The notes beneath the pieces are model-generated. The model made no database searches. It was not told the origin of the DNA and saw only the letters and a program-made list of their open reading frames with translations. The position numbers and the translations under genes are program-made. A stretch of 33,526 nt of DNA from Fragilariopsis cylindrus CCMP1102 (taxonomy: Eukaryota > Bacillariophyta > Bacillariophyceae > Bacillariales > Bacillariaceae), in assembly GCA_900095095.1 (NCBI GenBank), contig FMBT01000630.1, positions 1-33,526 of the forward strand, given 5' to 3'. Of the stretch, positions 10,087 to 20,732 are shown piece by piece (positions within the stretch are counted from its first letter, which is position 1; each line of letters begins with the position of its first letter).

Positions 10087-10865
10087 TTAAGTAGAACCAG
10101 GAATACGTAGTTGATCCATAAATCTCCATACAATTTGTGGTGAAACTAAAGCATCCACTTCATGGACTAAACCTGTTCCGACTTTTTTAGTACGTAATAC
10201 TTTCGCTTGATTTAATGTCACACCACCATCTTCTTTACCACCCACACCAAAGAAACCACCAGAAATGGATCGTTCAATCGGTACTTCGCCACTCACAGTT
10301 TAATACCACCAGCTTGAAATAATGATTCCGCATCCACTGTTTCACTAATCACATGATAACCCACAATTTTTTGTGTTGCTTCTAAATTACGTATATCTAA
10401 GAGTTGTTTTACTTTTGTGTCACCTAATTCTTGCAACGCGATATCACTGGGTACAAATACTGTAAACCCTGGTCCATCGGCATCATCGGAGGTATCACCA
10501 ATGGCTTTCCAAATTTCTTCATTCATATCCAGTATCTTATAAAATGTCGGATAATTATCTTGTAAAAATTGACGAAGTAATAACAAATCGTCATTATTAT
10601 TCGAACTTATTGCATCGCCGTTGCTGCTGCTATAGAGGATACTATTACTGTTACTGTTACTTTCACCTGATGCTGCTGCCGCTGTTAATACTGCCGCATT
10701 GTTACAATTAGTGAACAACGACAACGAGCACGACGATGACGATGACGATGACGATGACGAAAAGGTAGAAGTGAACGCCGTTGAGAATGTTACCACCCAA
10801 GACGTTACAAGTAAAAATAAAAACTGCTTTGTGCTATTATTGTTATTGTTATTGTTACCCAACAT
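10087..10865 (-). CDS. Plastid-targeted FAS1 (fasciclin) domain protein, one frameshift
   Basis: After MLGNNNNNNN the N-terminus has a hydrophobic signal segment ending STA|FTSTF, the Ala-Phe cleavage pattern that directs diatom preproteins into the complex plastid, then a poly-Ser transit-like stretch. The FAS1 domain follows: GPGFTVFVPSDIALQELG is the H1 box (T.F.P.. A), KIVGYHVISETVDAESL leads toward the H2 side, and GVTLNQAKVLRTKKVGTGLV with HEVDALVSP is the C-terminal part. FAS1 domains mediate adhesion or protein interaction. The frame breaks at 10293-10302, where an A-run reads AAA; AAAA would give GGIKTVSGEV and an uninterrupted protein of about 259 residues. It is divergent from the plastid-targeted gene at 11400, which shares its promoter region. 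Its role in the plastid is unknown. Confidence 0.8.
10729..10760 (-). repeat. GATGAC hexamer microsatellite encoding poly-Ser
   Basis: About five copies of CGATGA/GATGAC inside the FAS1 gene. On the coding strand they give the Ser run just after the predicted plastid signal, so length changes in steps of six would keep the frame. Confidence 0.8.
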
Positions 10866-11399
10866 GATCGTTTGTTATTACTGTCATTTATTTACACTTT
10901 ACTTTTGTGAGTAGAGAATAATATTCATTGTACTACTTGAAGTATCATCACTAATCATACCAGTATTTATCTGGCATGTGATGAACAGTTTGTCGTTTTT
11001 TGTTGTTGGTGTCAACGGATGAATGATGTGTCATAGGAATCAGCCAATAAAGAGGTATCTTTTATGTTATTTGTATCCTCCTAAATTATAACTCGTGATT
11101 CGATTATTGCAGTCACGAGTGTTTGCGTACGTATGTGACAAAAAACATCACGTGGTGGGTGGTGTTTTGCTAATTTTCAAAAAAAAAGATCTCTCATTTA
11201 TGTACAGCCACAAAAGCGATGCCAACGCGCACAGCCAAAGACCGCCTAGCTAGCACAAAGCCTCATCATACTTGTATCGGTAAAGTTACATACAGCATGC
11301 CTTGCAAGGACTATTATTAGCACAGTCTATCACCCATACTACTAGATATACTATTAACTTCGACAAACTAAGTTACCTACCACACAACAAACAACTAGG
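10866..11399. promoter_or_regulatory. Divergent promoter between two plastid-targeted genes
   Basis: The 534-base spacer lies between the start codons of the FAS1 gene (minus) and the two-repeat plastid protein (plus). Visible candidate sites are a perfect inverted repeat ACTCGTGA..TCACGAGT (11091-11098 and 11113-11120), a G-box CACGTG (11149-11154) and a CCAAT box (11044-11048). The G-box and the TCACGAG half-site resemble bZIP or bHLH targets. That is inference from motif shape only. The bases just before ATG 11400 are A/C-rich, as in many diatom 5' leaders. Confidence 0.5.
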
Positions 11400-12344
11400 A
11401 TGAAACTTTCTTGCAACAGTACTAGTATCTTCGTTATCGCTGCTCTGACGGCATCGTCAACTACAGCCTTTGCTCCCTTGTCGGTTTCGTCAAGAAGTAC
11501 CGGTGGCAGTAGTAGCTTGTATAACTATGATCCCAACACTGCCTCCGCACCACCTGCTCAACAACAACAACAAGGACAACAAGGAGCTGGTACCAGTCCA
11601 TTGGCCGATGATTTTTTAAATGCCGCACCGAGCGTACGTCGTGTACAAGGTGATACCTTAAAAACATGGGATTTTACGAATCCCAACACAGCGCGTGTCC
11701 AAGTGGGTGCCAAGGGTACGAACGGTCGGCCCTTGCATTCCCGTATCGAATACTGGCATACACCTTCCTATATTCCATTTCAGGTCACCGCCTACACAGA
11801 AGATGGATTACAACGACCAATTGATTGTATTATTGAAACACCGAAGCATCCAAAAACTATTGCGATGTACAATACTGCATCACAACAAATGCCATTTGAT
11901 GCCGCCATTGATGATACTGGATTAATCTCACCGTATGATGCTGTTACAAAAACTGGTGTACAAAGTGATATCGTGCAGGGTGGAGGCATGATTAAATATT
12001 ATACCTTCGATTCCAATGTGGATAGTGTGGCAGTGTATCTGCGTTCACCAGAATATAATATGAAAGCGAAACTCGAATTAACTACTGGACCCAACAGTGT
12101 TCGACAAACCTACGAAGTCTATTGTTCCTCTGGATATAAAACACCATTCTATACTGTGATTCAAACACCGGGTGATATTCCAAGTACGTTACGTATTATC
12201 AATCAGAATAGTGTGGAATTTCCATTTGATGCCTATGTGATGCCATATCATATGAAAGGTGATGGTAATAATGGTGGTGGTGATGGTGGTGATGATTGGG
12301 ATCAATTCCCAGAACCACGTTCTAACATTATGGGGTCTTGGTAA
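11400..12344 (+). CDS. Plastid-targeted protein with two tandem beta-rich repeats
   Basis: An intact single-exon gene of 314 residues. Residues 1-23 are a signal peptide ending TTA|FAP, the diatom plastid motif, followed by a Ser-rich and then Gln-rich linker (to about 70). The mature part has two homologous units, about 80-172 and 190-284. Shared features are a strand ending in R/K-x-E, a YTEDG or YCSSG turn, ETP/QTPGD, a strand ending in N, then MPFDA or FPFDA at the end. The C-terminus is Gly/Asp-rich. I have the impression that similar hypothetical proteins occur in other ochrophytes, but I know of no named domain or function. Lacking enzyme motifs, it may be structural or ligand-binding in the plastid. 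This gene has no frameshift, unlike most of its neighbours. Confidence 0.85.
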   Translation: MKLSCNSTSIFVIAALTASSTTAFAPLSVSSRSTGGSSSLYNYDPNTASAPPAQQQQQGQQGAGTSPLADDFLNAAPSVRRVQGDTLKTWDFTNPNTARVQVGAKGTNGRPLHSRIEYWHTPSYIPFQVTAYTEDGLQRPIDCIIETPKHPKTIAMYNTASQQMPFDAAIDDTGLISPYDAVTKTGVQSDIVQGGGMIKYYTFDSNVDSVAVYLRSPEYNMKAKLELTTGPNSVRQTYEVYCSSGYKTPFYTVIQTPGDIPSTLRIINQNSVEFPFDAYVMPYHMKGDGNNGGGDGGDDWDQFPEPRSNIMGSW

Positions 12345-12686
12345 ACAATAGATATATAATATAATATACTAGTACAGTATATAAATTGAGTAAATAAAAG
12401 GAAAAGAAAGAGGACAAGAGTGATTAATATTTTTTAGATAAAGCCATCGCTAGAAATTGCTTTACAGTATTAACATTTACGAAACAATAAATACATTCAT
12501 ATAGGACATTAATTGAAAAGATGAAAAGAAAAACATAGATATGAAAAAAGAAAAAGTATAGTACATATTAATACAATGTCATGATAAATAATCTTTTTCA
12601 AACTACCAGTATGTCCTGTTCTATATCCACTTTCATCCCATCTTGTCTAGAATATCCACATGTCAAATTGATTGCTTGTATATGTC
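12345..12686. other. Spacer between convergent genes
   Basis: AT-rich 3' region. The plus gene ends at 12344 and the minus-strand kinase piece ends at 12687. No repeats or RNA genes recognised. Confidence 0.4.
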
Positions 12687-13440
<754 letters not shown>

Positions 13441-13442
13441 TT

Positions 13443-14833
13443 ACTTTATTGTGGAACATACACGTGTGAATCCCACCCCAATCGACCACCAGTACGGAAT
13501 AAATCTCCACCTTTCGTGATTGTTCCCTCCGTTGTCATTATAGCAGGAGTTACATTAAAATGATCCAGAACGTAGGACCATAATGGTTGATCCCTCCATA
13601 CGCCACCATAGGAGGTATACGTGTCCCAAAAGTAGGAACTTACTTCACGATACTTTTATTGTTCGGATCGTAGGCGAAATACTTATTCAGATAATAGGGT
13701 GTAATTTCCTGAAAATTGGAACGTGACTGGAACCATGTAATGTTGTATCGACGTGTTCGGTGGTGTCTTTACGATCACGCACTAGATTACGCAATAAGGT
13801 TGTCATTGGTAACCCATCAAAATATTTTGTTTTACCTGTGATAATCCATAGGGATGATCTTGAACCTGTCGTATTATATTTTGAAATTTTAATGGTGGTG
13901 GTACCTTACTTCTATAATACCAAAATGGTGGTGTATAGGATATTAGAATCGACATAATAATGATCGCCAATTCATATATCGTACCGGTGTTAGATATCCG
14001 TCCATGTACACACGGCTGCACAATGATTCGGAACGATATCAGATAATACTCCCACGCTAAGAATTTTGCATGGCGTGATTGAATTATATTCTTTTTCGTT
14101 TTGTTTATGATTATTGTTGTCGCATTTATTGTTGTTGTTGCTGCTGCTGCTGCAGCTTGCTTTTGCTATTGTGTCAGTAGAAATAGTCGAATTATTATTG
14201 AACGACGACGACGATGACGATGGCGATACAATTTTCGTCCATCCGGGAGCAGATAAATCTGGTAGATTCGTGACCAGTAAGAATCGAACATGACACCAAT
14301 GATGAGTAAACCAATCTACATTAGCAGGTCGATCCACATCATTGACATTCTCTCCAAAGATACTTGTCAAAAACAAATGTCTAGTATGTCTTTTTTGTTT
14401 GTTGTCGCTTTCTTTTTCTTCATTATCTCCAAGTCGTGTGTTATTAGGTACAGCTCGTCCAAATTGGTTCATTGTTATTATATTATTATTATTATTATTG
14501 TCGATCGATGAAATGTACCGTAACAGTATCAAAAAATATTACAAAAATAATTGTAAAATTGACGACCGGTGAGAATCGTGTTGGTAGTTGTAGTAATCGT
14601 CTCCTACATGTAGTAGTTATAGTACTACTACTAGGTTCATCACGTTTATTACTGTTAACTCGTTTTAACACACACAATTGGTGGAAGAAAATAAGGACTG
14701 CGTTCTGATTCTTGTTATTATTGTTATTATTATATCGTTCTTCTTGTTCTTGTTCTTGTTCTTCTTGGTGATGTTTCACCTTCTTCTCCTCCTTCGCCGT
14801 TGTCGTCGGGACACTAATTCGTTGTTTCAACAT
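13443..14833 (-). CDS. Type II membrane glycosyltransferase-like protein, interrupted by several frameshifts
   Basis: The start is MLKQRISVPTTTAKEEKKVK with a charged Gln/Glu/Asn-rich cytosolic part. A single membrane helix follows (VVNFTIIFVIF, then LILLRYISS after removing one T near 14530), which suggests a Golgi signal anchor. The luminal part has VDWFTHHWCHVRFLLVTNLP and DLSAPGWTKIV, a Ser/Asn insert, NHCAAV then YMDGYLTP (a nucleotide-sugar-binding style D-G turn), FQNIIRQVQDHPYGLSQ, YYLNKYFAYDPNN, SYFWDTYTSYGGVWRDQPLW and SYVLDHFNVTP, and ends HVYVPQ at 13443. The W-R-D-Q-P-L-W segment and Y-M-D-G fit a glycosyltransferase-like fold, perhaps related to the plant TOD1/MUCI70 (DUF616) group. 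That family link is a guess. Frame changes near 14530, 14020, 13950, 13830, 13725 and 13655 are mostly single-base. Confidence 0.5.
14480..14502 (-). repeat. ATT/AAT microsatellite encoding poly-Asn
   Basis: Trinucleotide run in the glycosyltransferase-like gene. In the coding frame it gives a run of Asn just behind the membrane helix, and in another frame a run of TAA stops. Confidence 0.7.
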
Positions 14834-15110
14834 CTAATCTCTCAAAACATGAGGGTTTATTTGTGATGCCCTATCTTATCCGATTGGAAGGAAATAACTT
14901 CGATTGTATAACGTTACTGATAGTGTTCTCTTGTTGATTCAATTCATATGGCAATTGCAACCAAATTACAGACAATATATGCTCTTAAAGTGTGTTCTTT
15001 GGTGCGCGAAATAACGAGGAAAAACTAAATCAGCATAGAGGGGCCCCGAAAATAAAATGTATTTGGGACACAAAAACGTTTAGGGACAAAATAGCCCCAA
15101 ATGAATTCTT

Positions 15111-15330
15111 AATATAAAACTAAATCATCCCCAAATTTTACTAGTAGTTGTTAGTGCAGTATATAATAACAACTTTAGCATCAAGTATATACACCTAAAA
15201 AGTCCTTTTTCTGGAAAATTAAACTATGAAGTTTACAATTGACCTATTGAATGGAGAATGTTGTATTCCTTGGTCTTGTAAGCCTACTGGTATCTCAAAA
15301 TGTAGGCTCACACACAGCACACATTTTAGG
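15111..15330 (+). repeat. Terminal repeat of element A
   Basis: About 220 bases. The same sequence is at 20733-20952 (direct), 22060-22272 (inverted) and 29830-30046 (direct). Key shared words are TTTTACTAGTA, ATAACAACTTTAGCATCAAG, ATGAAGTTTA and AAGCCTACTGGTATCTCA. Confidence 0.85.
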
Positions 15331-15354
15331 GATATAAAATGCATGTGTATGCAT

Positions 15355-16235
15355 GCAGTGTACACACAACAAAATATCTCATTTGAAAGTGTTGCAAAGG
15401 AAAGCACCTGATAAGCCGGGTGCGCTAGCATCCGCATAGTGTATTAGAATATTGTGTTTGCCTCCTACAACTTTTCTGTTCCTGTGGTTGCGGAATAAAA
15501 TTCATTTTGCTGTTGTGGAAGGCACACAAACAAGAAGATTTTTGATCAGAAATGAACCACAAAATATCTCATCTGAAAGGGTTGGAGAGGACAACACCAG
15601 ATGGGTCAAGTGCACAAACATTCATATAGTGTACTAGAAAATTGTGTTTGCCTCCTACCACTTTCCTATTCCAGTGGTTGTGGAATGAAATTCATTTTGC
15701 TGGTGTGGAAGGCACACAAACAACAAGATTTTTGATCAGAAATGAGCAACAAAACATCTCATCTGAATGGGTTGGAGAAGATAACACCAGATAGGTATGG
15801 TGCAATAGCATCCACATTGTGTATTAGAACATTGTGTTTGCCTCCTACCACTTTTCTGTCCCTGTGTTTGTGGAATGATATTCATTTCACTGTTGTTGAA
15901 GGTACAGAAAACATGATTTTTGACCAGAAATGAACCACAAAATATCCCATTTGAAAGGGTTGCAGAGGACAACACTAAGTGAGTAGGGTGCACTAGCATT
16001 CTTATAGTATACTAGAACATTGTGTTTGCCTCCCACAGCTTTACTGTTGCTACGGTTGCGGAATGAAATCCGGTTCACTGTTATGGTAGGCACACAAACA
16101 ACATGATTTTGGATCAGAAATGATGAGCAACAAAATATCTCATTTGAAATGGTTACTACAGCAAACAACACCAGATGGGGTGGGTGCACAAACATCCACA
16201 TAGTGTACTAGAACATTGTGTCTCCCTCCTACCAT
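15355..16235 (+). repeat. Tandem array of a 190-bp unit, about 4.5 copies (element A)
   Basis: The word ATTGTGTTTGCCTCC recurs at 15451, 15641, 15831 and 16019, and in variant form at 16215, giving steps of 190, 190, 188 and 196. Each unit also contains AAAATATCTCATxTGAAAGG and GAGGACAACACCAGAT. Since 190 is not a multiple of three, the reading frame shifts at every unit and no repeated protein is encoded. Confidence 0.9.
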
Positions 16236-17244
16236 CCCTGGTGGTTCATCATCACTTGACTAAAGTAATTCAGATTGGTATCATTTGTAGTATCTCAAAA
16301 ATTCTCCAGTGTGGAGTTTAGTTAGAAAAAATGAATAACTTCTCCTTAGGTTCTACAAACAGCATGGTGCACCAAAATACCACCCATAGGGGATGAACCA
16401 AGGGTCATGATCCCTCAGACATACCTTATTCTTGCCTCCAGAACACAAACATTACATTTTGGCCAACATGTCATATTTCCATGCCCAAAAGTACCATTCA
16501 GAAATAGGCTGCAACAACTTCAAAAAAAGGAATTGGACCATGGTTTCAACACCCAAATACCTTCCACATATACATACGGTCAAAATACACCAACCATACT
16601 TGGAACATTTGCCTTATTGGTGGCGTGGTGGGATGGGGAACAACAGAATAGACATCAAATGGCCCAAAATGCACACGTTGCAAAAACATATGCTGAGTCC
16701 CAAGTAAGATAGCTAGGCATCAATCTAATTCATAAGATTTTGGATTCCATCATTGTTTTAGGTAACCATACACATATTTGGGGTGTCACTGGTCAAAACC
16801 CACCACTGTTAAAACACACAATTTCTTTAAGTGCCAAATGCGTGTGTAATCAAGGCTGTGATGCACCATCAATACAGACCTAATAACCTTAAAAGATTAT
16901 ACGGAGCTCAACATTATACATATGGGTACAAGGTCCAACTATTGCTTAGGGCTCTAGGGAGGTTAGGAAGGTGTCAGGGTGTGTCAAGCCCCCCCCCCCA
17001 AAGGGTCATTTAGGCCCCAAAACAGGTTTCCCCCCTTTAACACCCACATCAACATGGTCCTGCCCATGGCTTGCCAAGTTTATATTCCCTTAGGTGTATA
17101 TAGTCAACCACATCTGCTTACATGTCCTAGGCTGCATCACACCCTTTACCATCTTCCAGTGTGAAGAACACATACCTAGCGCCCCGTAAAAGTTCTTTCT
17201 CTTTCCAAATAGAGTTATCAATGTCACTCCCATAATATTCATAT

Positions 17245-17290
17245 TCAAACAAAACAAAACAAAACAAAACAAAACAAAACAAAACAAAAC
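17245..17290 (+). repeat. AAAAC pentamer microsatellite just before the AAA+ coding region
   Basis: About nine copies of CAAAA. In the frame of the downstream gene it reads K-Q-N-K-T and stays open back to a TAA at 17187, without an ATG. The true start of the AAA+ protein therefore lies in an unseen upstream exon, uses a non-ATG codon, is further downstream, or is hidden by an indel in this repeat. Confidence 0.85.
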
Positions 17291-17291
17291 C

Positions 17292-19210
17292 GTGGCGAGT
17301 ACTTTGAGTGATCTCGATGTCGATCCTAAAGGAAACATAAACTTGTTCTCAGTTGACTGGACAATATTGAACCATTACCTATCTTATTTGAATAGCAAGG
17401 ACAGCGTGCATCATAAATTTGATGACTATATCAGAAAACGATTAGACCGATTAAATCGTGGTCATGTCATCAAGGAGTTAGAGGATCGTCGACTGGGCAA
17501 TATAACCAATAAATCAAAACTGCATGATAAACTGTATGTACTGGCAATGAGAGGTCGGGGAAGAGATATTGGCACCGACAAGGACTGGACACTGTATCAG
17601 AATCAAGAAGGTTATACTCATCTAGAGGAGCTTTTGATCTACCAGCCTCCGAAATGGCGAATACAAGCAAGAGAATATGTCTACCTTTACGGATACATCG
17701 CAGATCAACATACGAACCCGACGAACAAGGGAATGCGGTGTCATTCCTTTGTCCTTCGATTGGATGATGGTGTCGAAAAGGAATATGAAGTTACGATGGA
17801 TACGCCAATTCGTGTTTTTTTTTTTCATCCCGATCTATCTCGACTAGATCGTTATGATCCGTTGCAGTTCCTTTTGGCATACGTCCCCCATGATAATCGG
17901 GAACCATTTGATCCACTGTTTCGTCTTTTCAACGATCTAGGTATTGACAAGCAGGTAGAGGAACTCTTTCGATTGAAAATCTCACCTTTCGACTATTTTA
18001 TAGAATTCCGGAAACACATCGTTTCTTATCCGATGAAGGGACTGAAGGCTATTGGTGAGAAAGCCAAAGTTTATCGCCTGCCTCTCATCGCGGAACTCAA
18101 CTTTTCAAGAATTGTTGGTCAGCGTTTTGCGAAAGATATAATCATCAAAAAAGTCATCGTACATCTTAAACGTCGCAACAACAGGCGCGGTCTAGCAACA
18201 TCTTCAAGTGGTCCCCTTTCCATGGTGTTTGCAGGTCCTTCTGGTAATGGAAAGACAGAACTTGCGCAAGAATTGGCCACGCTTTTGAATAAACCCAATG
18301 ATAATAATGCATTCTTGAAAATTGATTGTGGCAAGTTATCCACTGCCACTGAATTATTTGGCCTAGCTGGAGCATATCAGGGCTCAGAACAAGGATCTAC
18401 TCTCAATAACTTCATTGTTAGTATGAGCCGAGAGCCTGACAAAATTGGTGTGGTACTTCTTGATGAGTTTGATAAGGTGAAGAAAGAGGTTGTGACCGGT
18501 CTCTATCAAGTTCTCGATCGCGACAAGGGAGAATGGACTAATAAACAACTCGGTGATGGCTCCCAAACAAGTGTTGTATCTTGTAGAAATATTATTTTTA
18601 TCTTCACAATGAACGCAGCAGATAAAATAATTGAAAACTATGTAAAACAGAACCCCGTTATATATTCTATCATAGATGATGACGACTTGTATGGTACTCA
18701 CACACATACTCTTGAAACAAATATTCAAGTCTGCCTTGAAGATACGTACCCATTTACAGAAGCTTTCATTGGTCGTATCAGCTCGTTTGTGCCTTTCCTA
18801 CCATTGTCGTCTGTGGTGAATCCAGTCAAAAACGTCATTGAGTGTGAAATGATGACTATCGCGAAGAATTTGATCGAGCGAGAGGAAGCAAATAAGGAAG
18901 GAAAGGTTAAATGGAGTCTCGATCCCAAAAAAAAAGACAGTATCGCAAAACTAGTGGTATCTAAATCTAATCCTGGATCTGGGGTACGATCTATCAGAAA
19001 GTGGTTGAAGAGCTGATAGGAGAAGAACTAGATATTCAATGTTTACGTAATGACGGACGTATTAGCGAGGGTAGTACGATCCATTTTAGCATCAACGAAG
19101 CCGTCGGTAGGCTTGCAATCAGAGCAATTGGTCATAACGATGATAGAACAGACACTTCCGTGGACGAAGAAGAAGAAGGGAAACAGCACGATGAAGACTT
19201 CCTTTCTTAA
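17292..19210 (+). CDS. AAA+ ATPase of the ClpB/torsin-like class with a novel N-terminal region
   Basis: The AAA+ module begins near residue 290 (counting from 17292). Walker A is GPSGNGKT at residues 315-322 and Walker B is VVLLDEFDK with the acidic pair at 391-392. A sensor-1 Asn lies in FTMNAAD, the arginine finger is in AFIGRISSFVPF near 495, and sensor 2 is GVRSIRK near 566. The order and spacing match the second ring of ClpA/ClpB-type unfoldases, including the C-terminal small domain. One G is missing at about 18996-19004 (AGAAAGTGG). Restoring it continues VVEELIGEELDIQCLRNDGR to a stop at 19210, giving roughly 640 residues. The first 290 residues, with LYGYIADQHTNPTNKGMRCH and the RVFFFHPD region, match nothing I know. 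The encoded start is uncertain because the first codon of the open frame is GTG. A 13-T run at 17812-17824 is in frame. The substrate and compartment are unknown. Confidence 0.8.
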
Positions 19211-19380
19211 GAACTAAATCGTGTTGGAGATAACGCACTGCATCATATCAATGGAGAATTATATGAAAACTTCCAAAGCTTCGTTTCCTTTTGCAGAGTT
19301 AAAATAATATGGTCACGATTTGTATTATTATTATTATCATTATTACTATCTTAAATTTAATTTAATTTAATCTGTTAATT

Positions 19381-20302
19381 TTAAATTTGAGTGATATCTT
19401 GGATGATGCCACTGCTACTGCTGCTGCTGCTGCTTTCCACAACACTGGCTCGACGAAAACGACGTAATTCACGTCCCGAAAATAATCCAATCGAAATCAT
19501 AGAAGAACGACGTCGTTCAATCTTTTTTAATACCTTTTCTGGATTTTCTTTTAATTGTGAAATATCAATTTCACTATTACTACTATTATCATTCTTTTTC
19601 TTCTTTTTAGTAGTACCGGCAGTAACATTCTTTTCGGCATCATTGAATTTTTGTACTAATGTTTCATCTGTTTTAAAGGCTTCTAAAATTTCTAAATTTG
19701 TTTGAATAAATAATTGATTCATAAAATATTCAGGTGTTGCTACTTGTCCTTGTCCTTGTCCACTATCAACACTATTATTAACTAGTACATTTGGATTGTA
19801 ACATATCACGTTTGTTCTGTATGAATTTGTTTGATTGAATCAAACGTTCGACACGAATATTCAAATCGGTACTAGCTGCCAATCGACGATTCCGTTTTGC
19901 TTTCGTAGATGATTTGTATTTATTACTCAAACTATCGCGAAGGTTCTGTCCAATCTTTTCACGAGCAAAATATTCACCCACATTGTAATACCGACCGGTG
20001 GATCGATCCTTTTTGATAAATCCACCACTGCCACCACCAATAATACCCTCCGAATCATCTCCTGCGGCATTTGATTCTGTTGTTACCGTATCAACAATAT
20101 CGGTTACAATTTGTGATTTTTCAATTTTTGATGTTGCCTTTGAATATTGATCGAGTGCATCTGTAATTAATGTCCGATAATGGATATTCCCACTATGATT
20201 CTTTGCCTCCTTTCCTTGAGCACAAATAACATCAAACGAACTTGGTATGAATGTACTTGGTAAAAGAATAATATCTTCGTTGTTGTTCTTCTTCTTCGGC
20301 AT
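19381..20302 (-). CDS. DUF6824-type diatom protein, one frameshift
   Basis: The start is ATG at 20302 (MPKKKNNNEDIILLPSTFIP). The domain opens SSFDVICAQGKEAKNHSGN (residues 21-39) and continues YRTLITDALDQYSKATSKIE KSQIVTDIV. The pattern D-V-x-C-G-R-G-x..H-x-G-N..[FY]R is the hallmark of DUF6824, which is expanded in diatoms and often found in presumed nuclear regulators. Here G-R-G is replaced by A-Q-G. A Gly/Ser linker, FIKKDRSTGRYYNVGEYFAR and a basic stretch (KSSTKAKRNRR) follow. The frame shifts by one base near 19820-19840, after which VICYNPNVLVNNS, a Gln/Gly run, ATPEYFMNQLFIQTNLEILE and an arginine-rich, poly-Ser tail end at 19381. The molecular function is unknown. Confidence 0.75.
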
Positions 20303-20732
20303 GATCAACGCATGGAATGGAATGGAATGGAATGCTGTTATAATGATTTTATCAGAATATAGTATGGTAAAAAACGGGGGGTATATTCATCGTCTGCCTT
20401 TTTCAAAAATACAGCGTTTGAAAAGAGATGTCGACGAAAATCTTTCTGATACACAAAAAAGAAGGAGTATATTTTTAATCTTGTATATTTCTTTATCTTG
20501 GATTACACCTGCCCCCGACCTACCATACAGCGAAGCGAGGGGGATGAGGGAAAATCTCAATAAGCCTGATTGATTTTTTAAATCCATCACCCATTCGTCT
20601 TTATTCGTCGTCGAATTCAAATAATGATGGAGCGCTCCAAAACTCAAATACGCAAATCACAAATTTGCGATCACCTAATTTGATTTGTGTGTTTCTGCCC
20701 CCAAACTCTTTCATGTAAAACCTAAATCATGC
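20303..20732. other. Spacer with small repeats
   Basis: Contains an ATGGA/GGAAT pentamer run (20311-20333) and an inverted repeat CGCAAAT..ATTTGCG (20651-20657 and 20663-20669). A minus-strand open frame at 20387-20647 has no recognisable features and is not called as a gene. Confidence 0.5.

Larger units (their letters stand above)
15111..17050 (+). mobile_element. Terminal-repeat element copy A with 190-bp satellite array (right end missing)
   Basis: This copy opens with a terminal repeat (15111-15330) shared with copies B and C, marked by TTAGCATCAAGTATATACAC and the run GGTATCTCA..GTAGGCTCACACA. An array of the 190-bp unit follows (about 15355-16235), then an internal part (16236-17050). 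The stretch 16924-17040, marked by GGTCATTTAGGCC, matches copy B (21110-21225) in inverse orientation. Copy A is thus an inverted relative of copy B with about 700 bases of extra internal DNA. Its other terminal repeat is not found before the AAA+ gene at 17.3 kb, so the right end is truncated or too diverged. No transposase-like protein is seen, so it is a non-autonomous element. Confidence 0.7.

Noticed and set aside
10087-10865. UGA readthrough or selenocysteine in the FAS1 gene
   Set aside because: The sequence after the TGA in the same frame is not FAS1-like. The domain continues in another frame, as expected from a one-base loss in an A-run.
15219-16201. Family of similar small open frames in the 190-bp arrays (sharing VLVYY and GVVLCN-like words)
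   Set aside because: The unit is 190 bases, not a multiple of three, so each frame is lost at the next copy. The similarity is due to the DNA repeat, not protein selection.
15355-16235. CRISPR-like array
   Set aside because: Units are about 190 bases with no short conserved repeat separated by unique spacers, and the sequence is eukaryotic.
18990-19016. Programmed ribosomal frameshift in the AAA+ gene
   Set aside because: Similar one-base shifts occur in many unrelated genes of this window, so a general sequence error or mutation explains it better. No slippery heptamer is evident.
20387-20647. Minus-strand open frame of 86 codons
   Set aside because: No recognisable motif, mixed composition, and position between a gene and a transposon. 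Likely chance.
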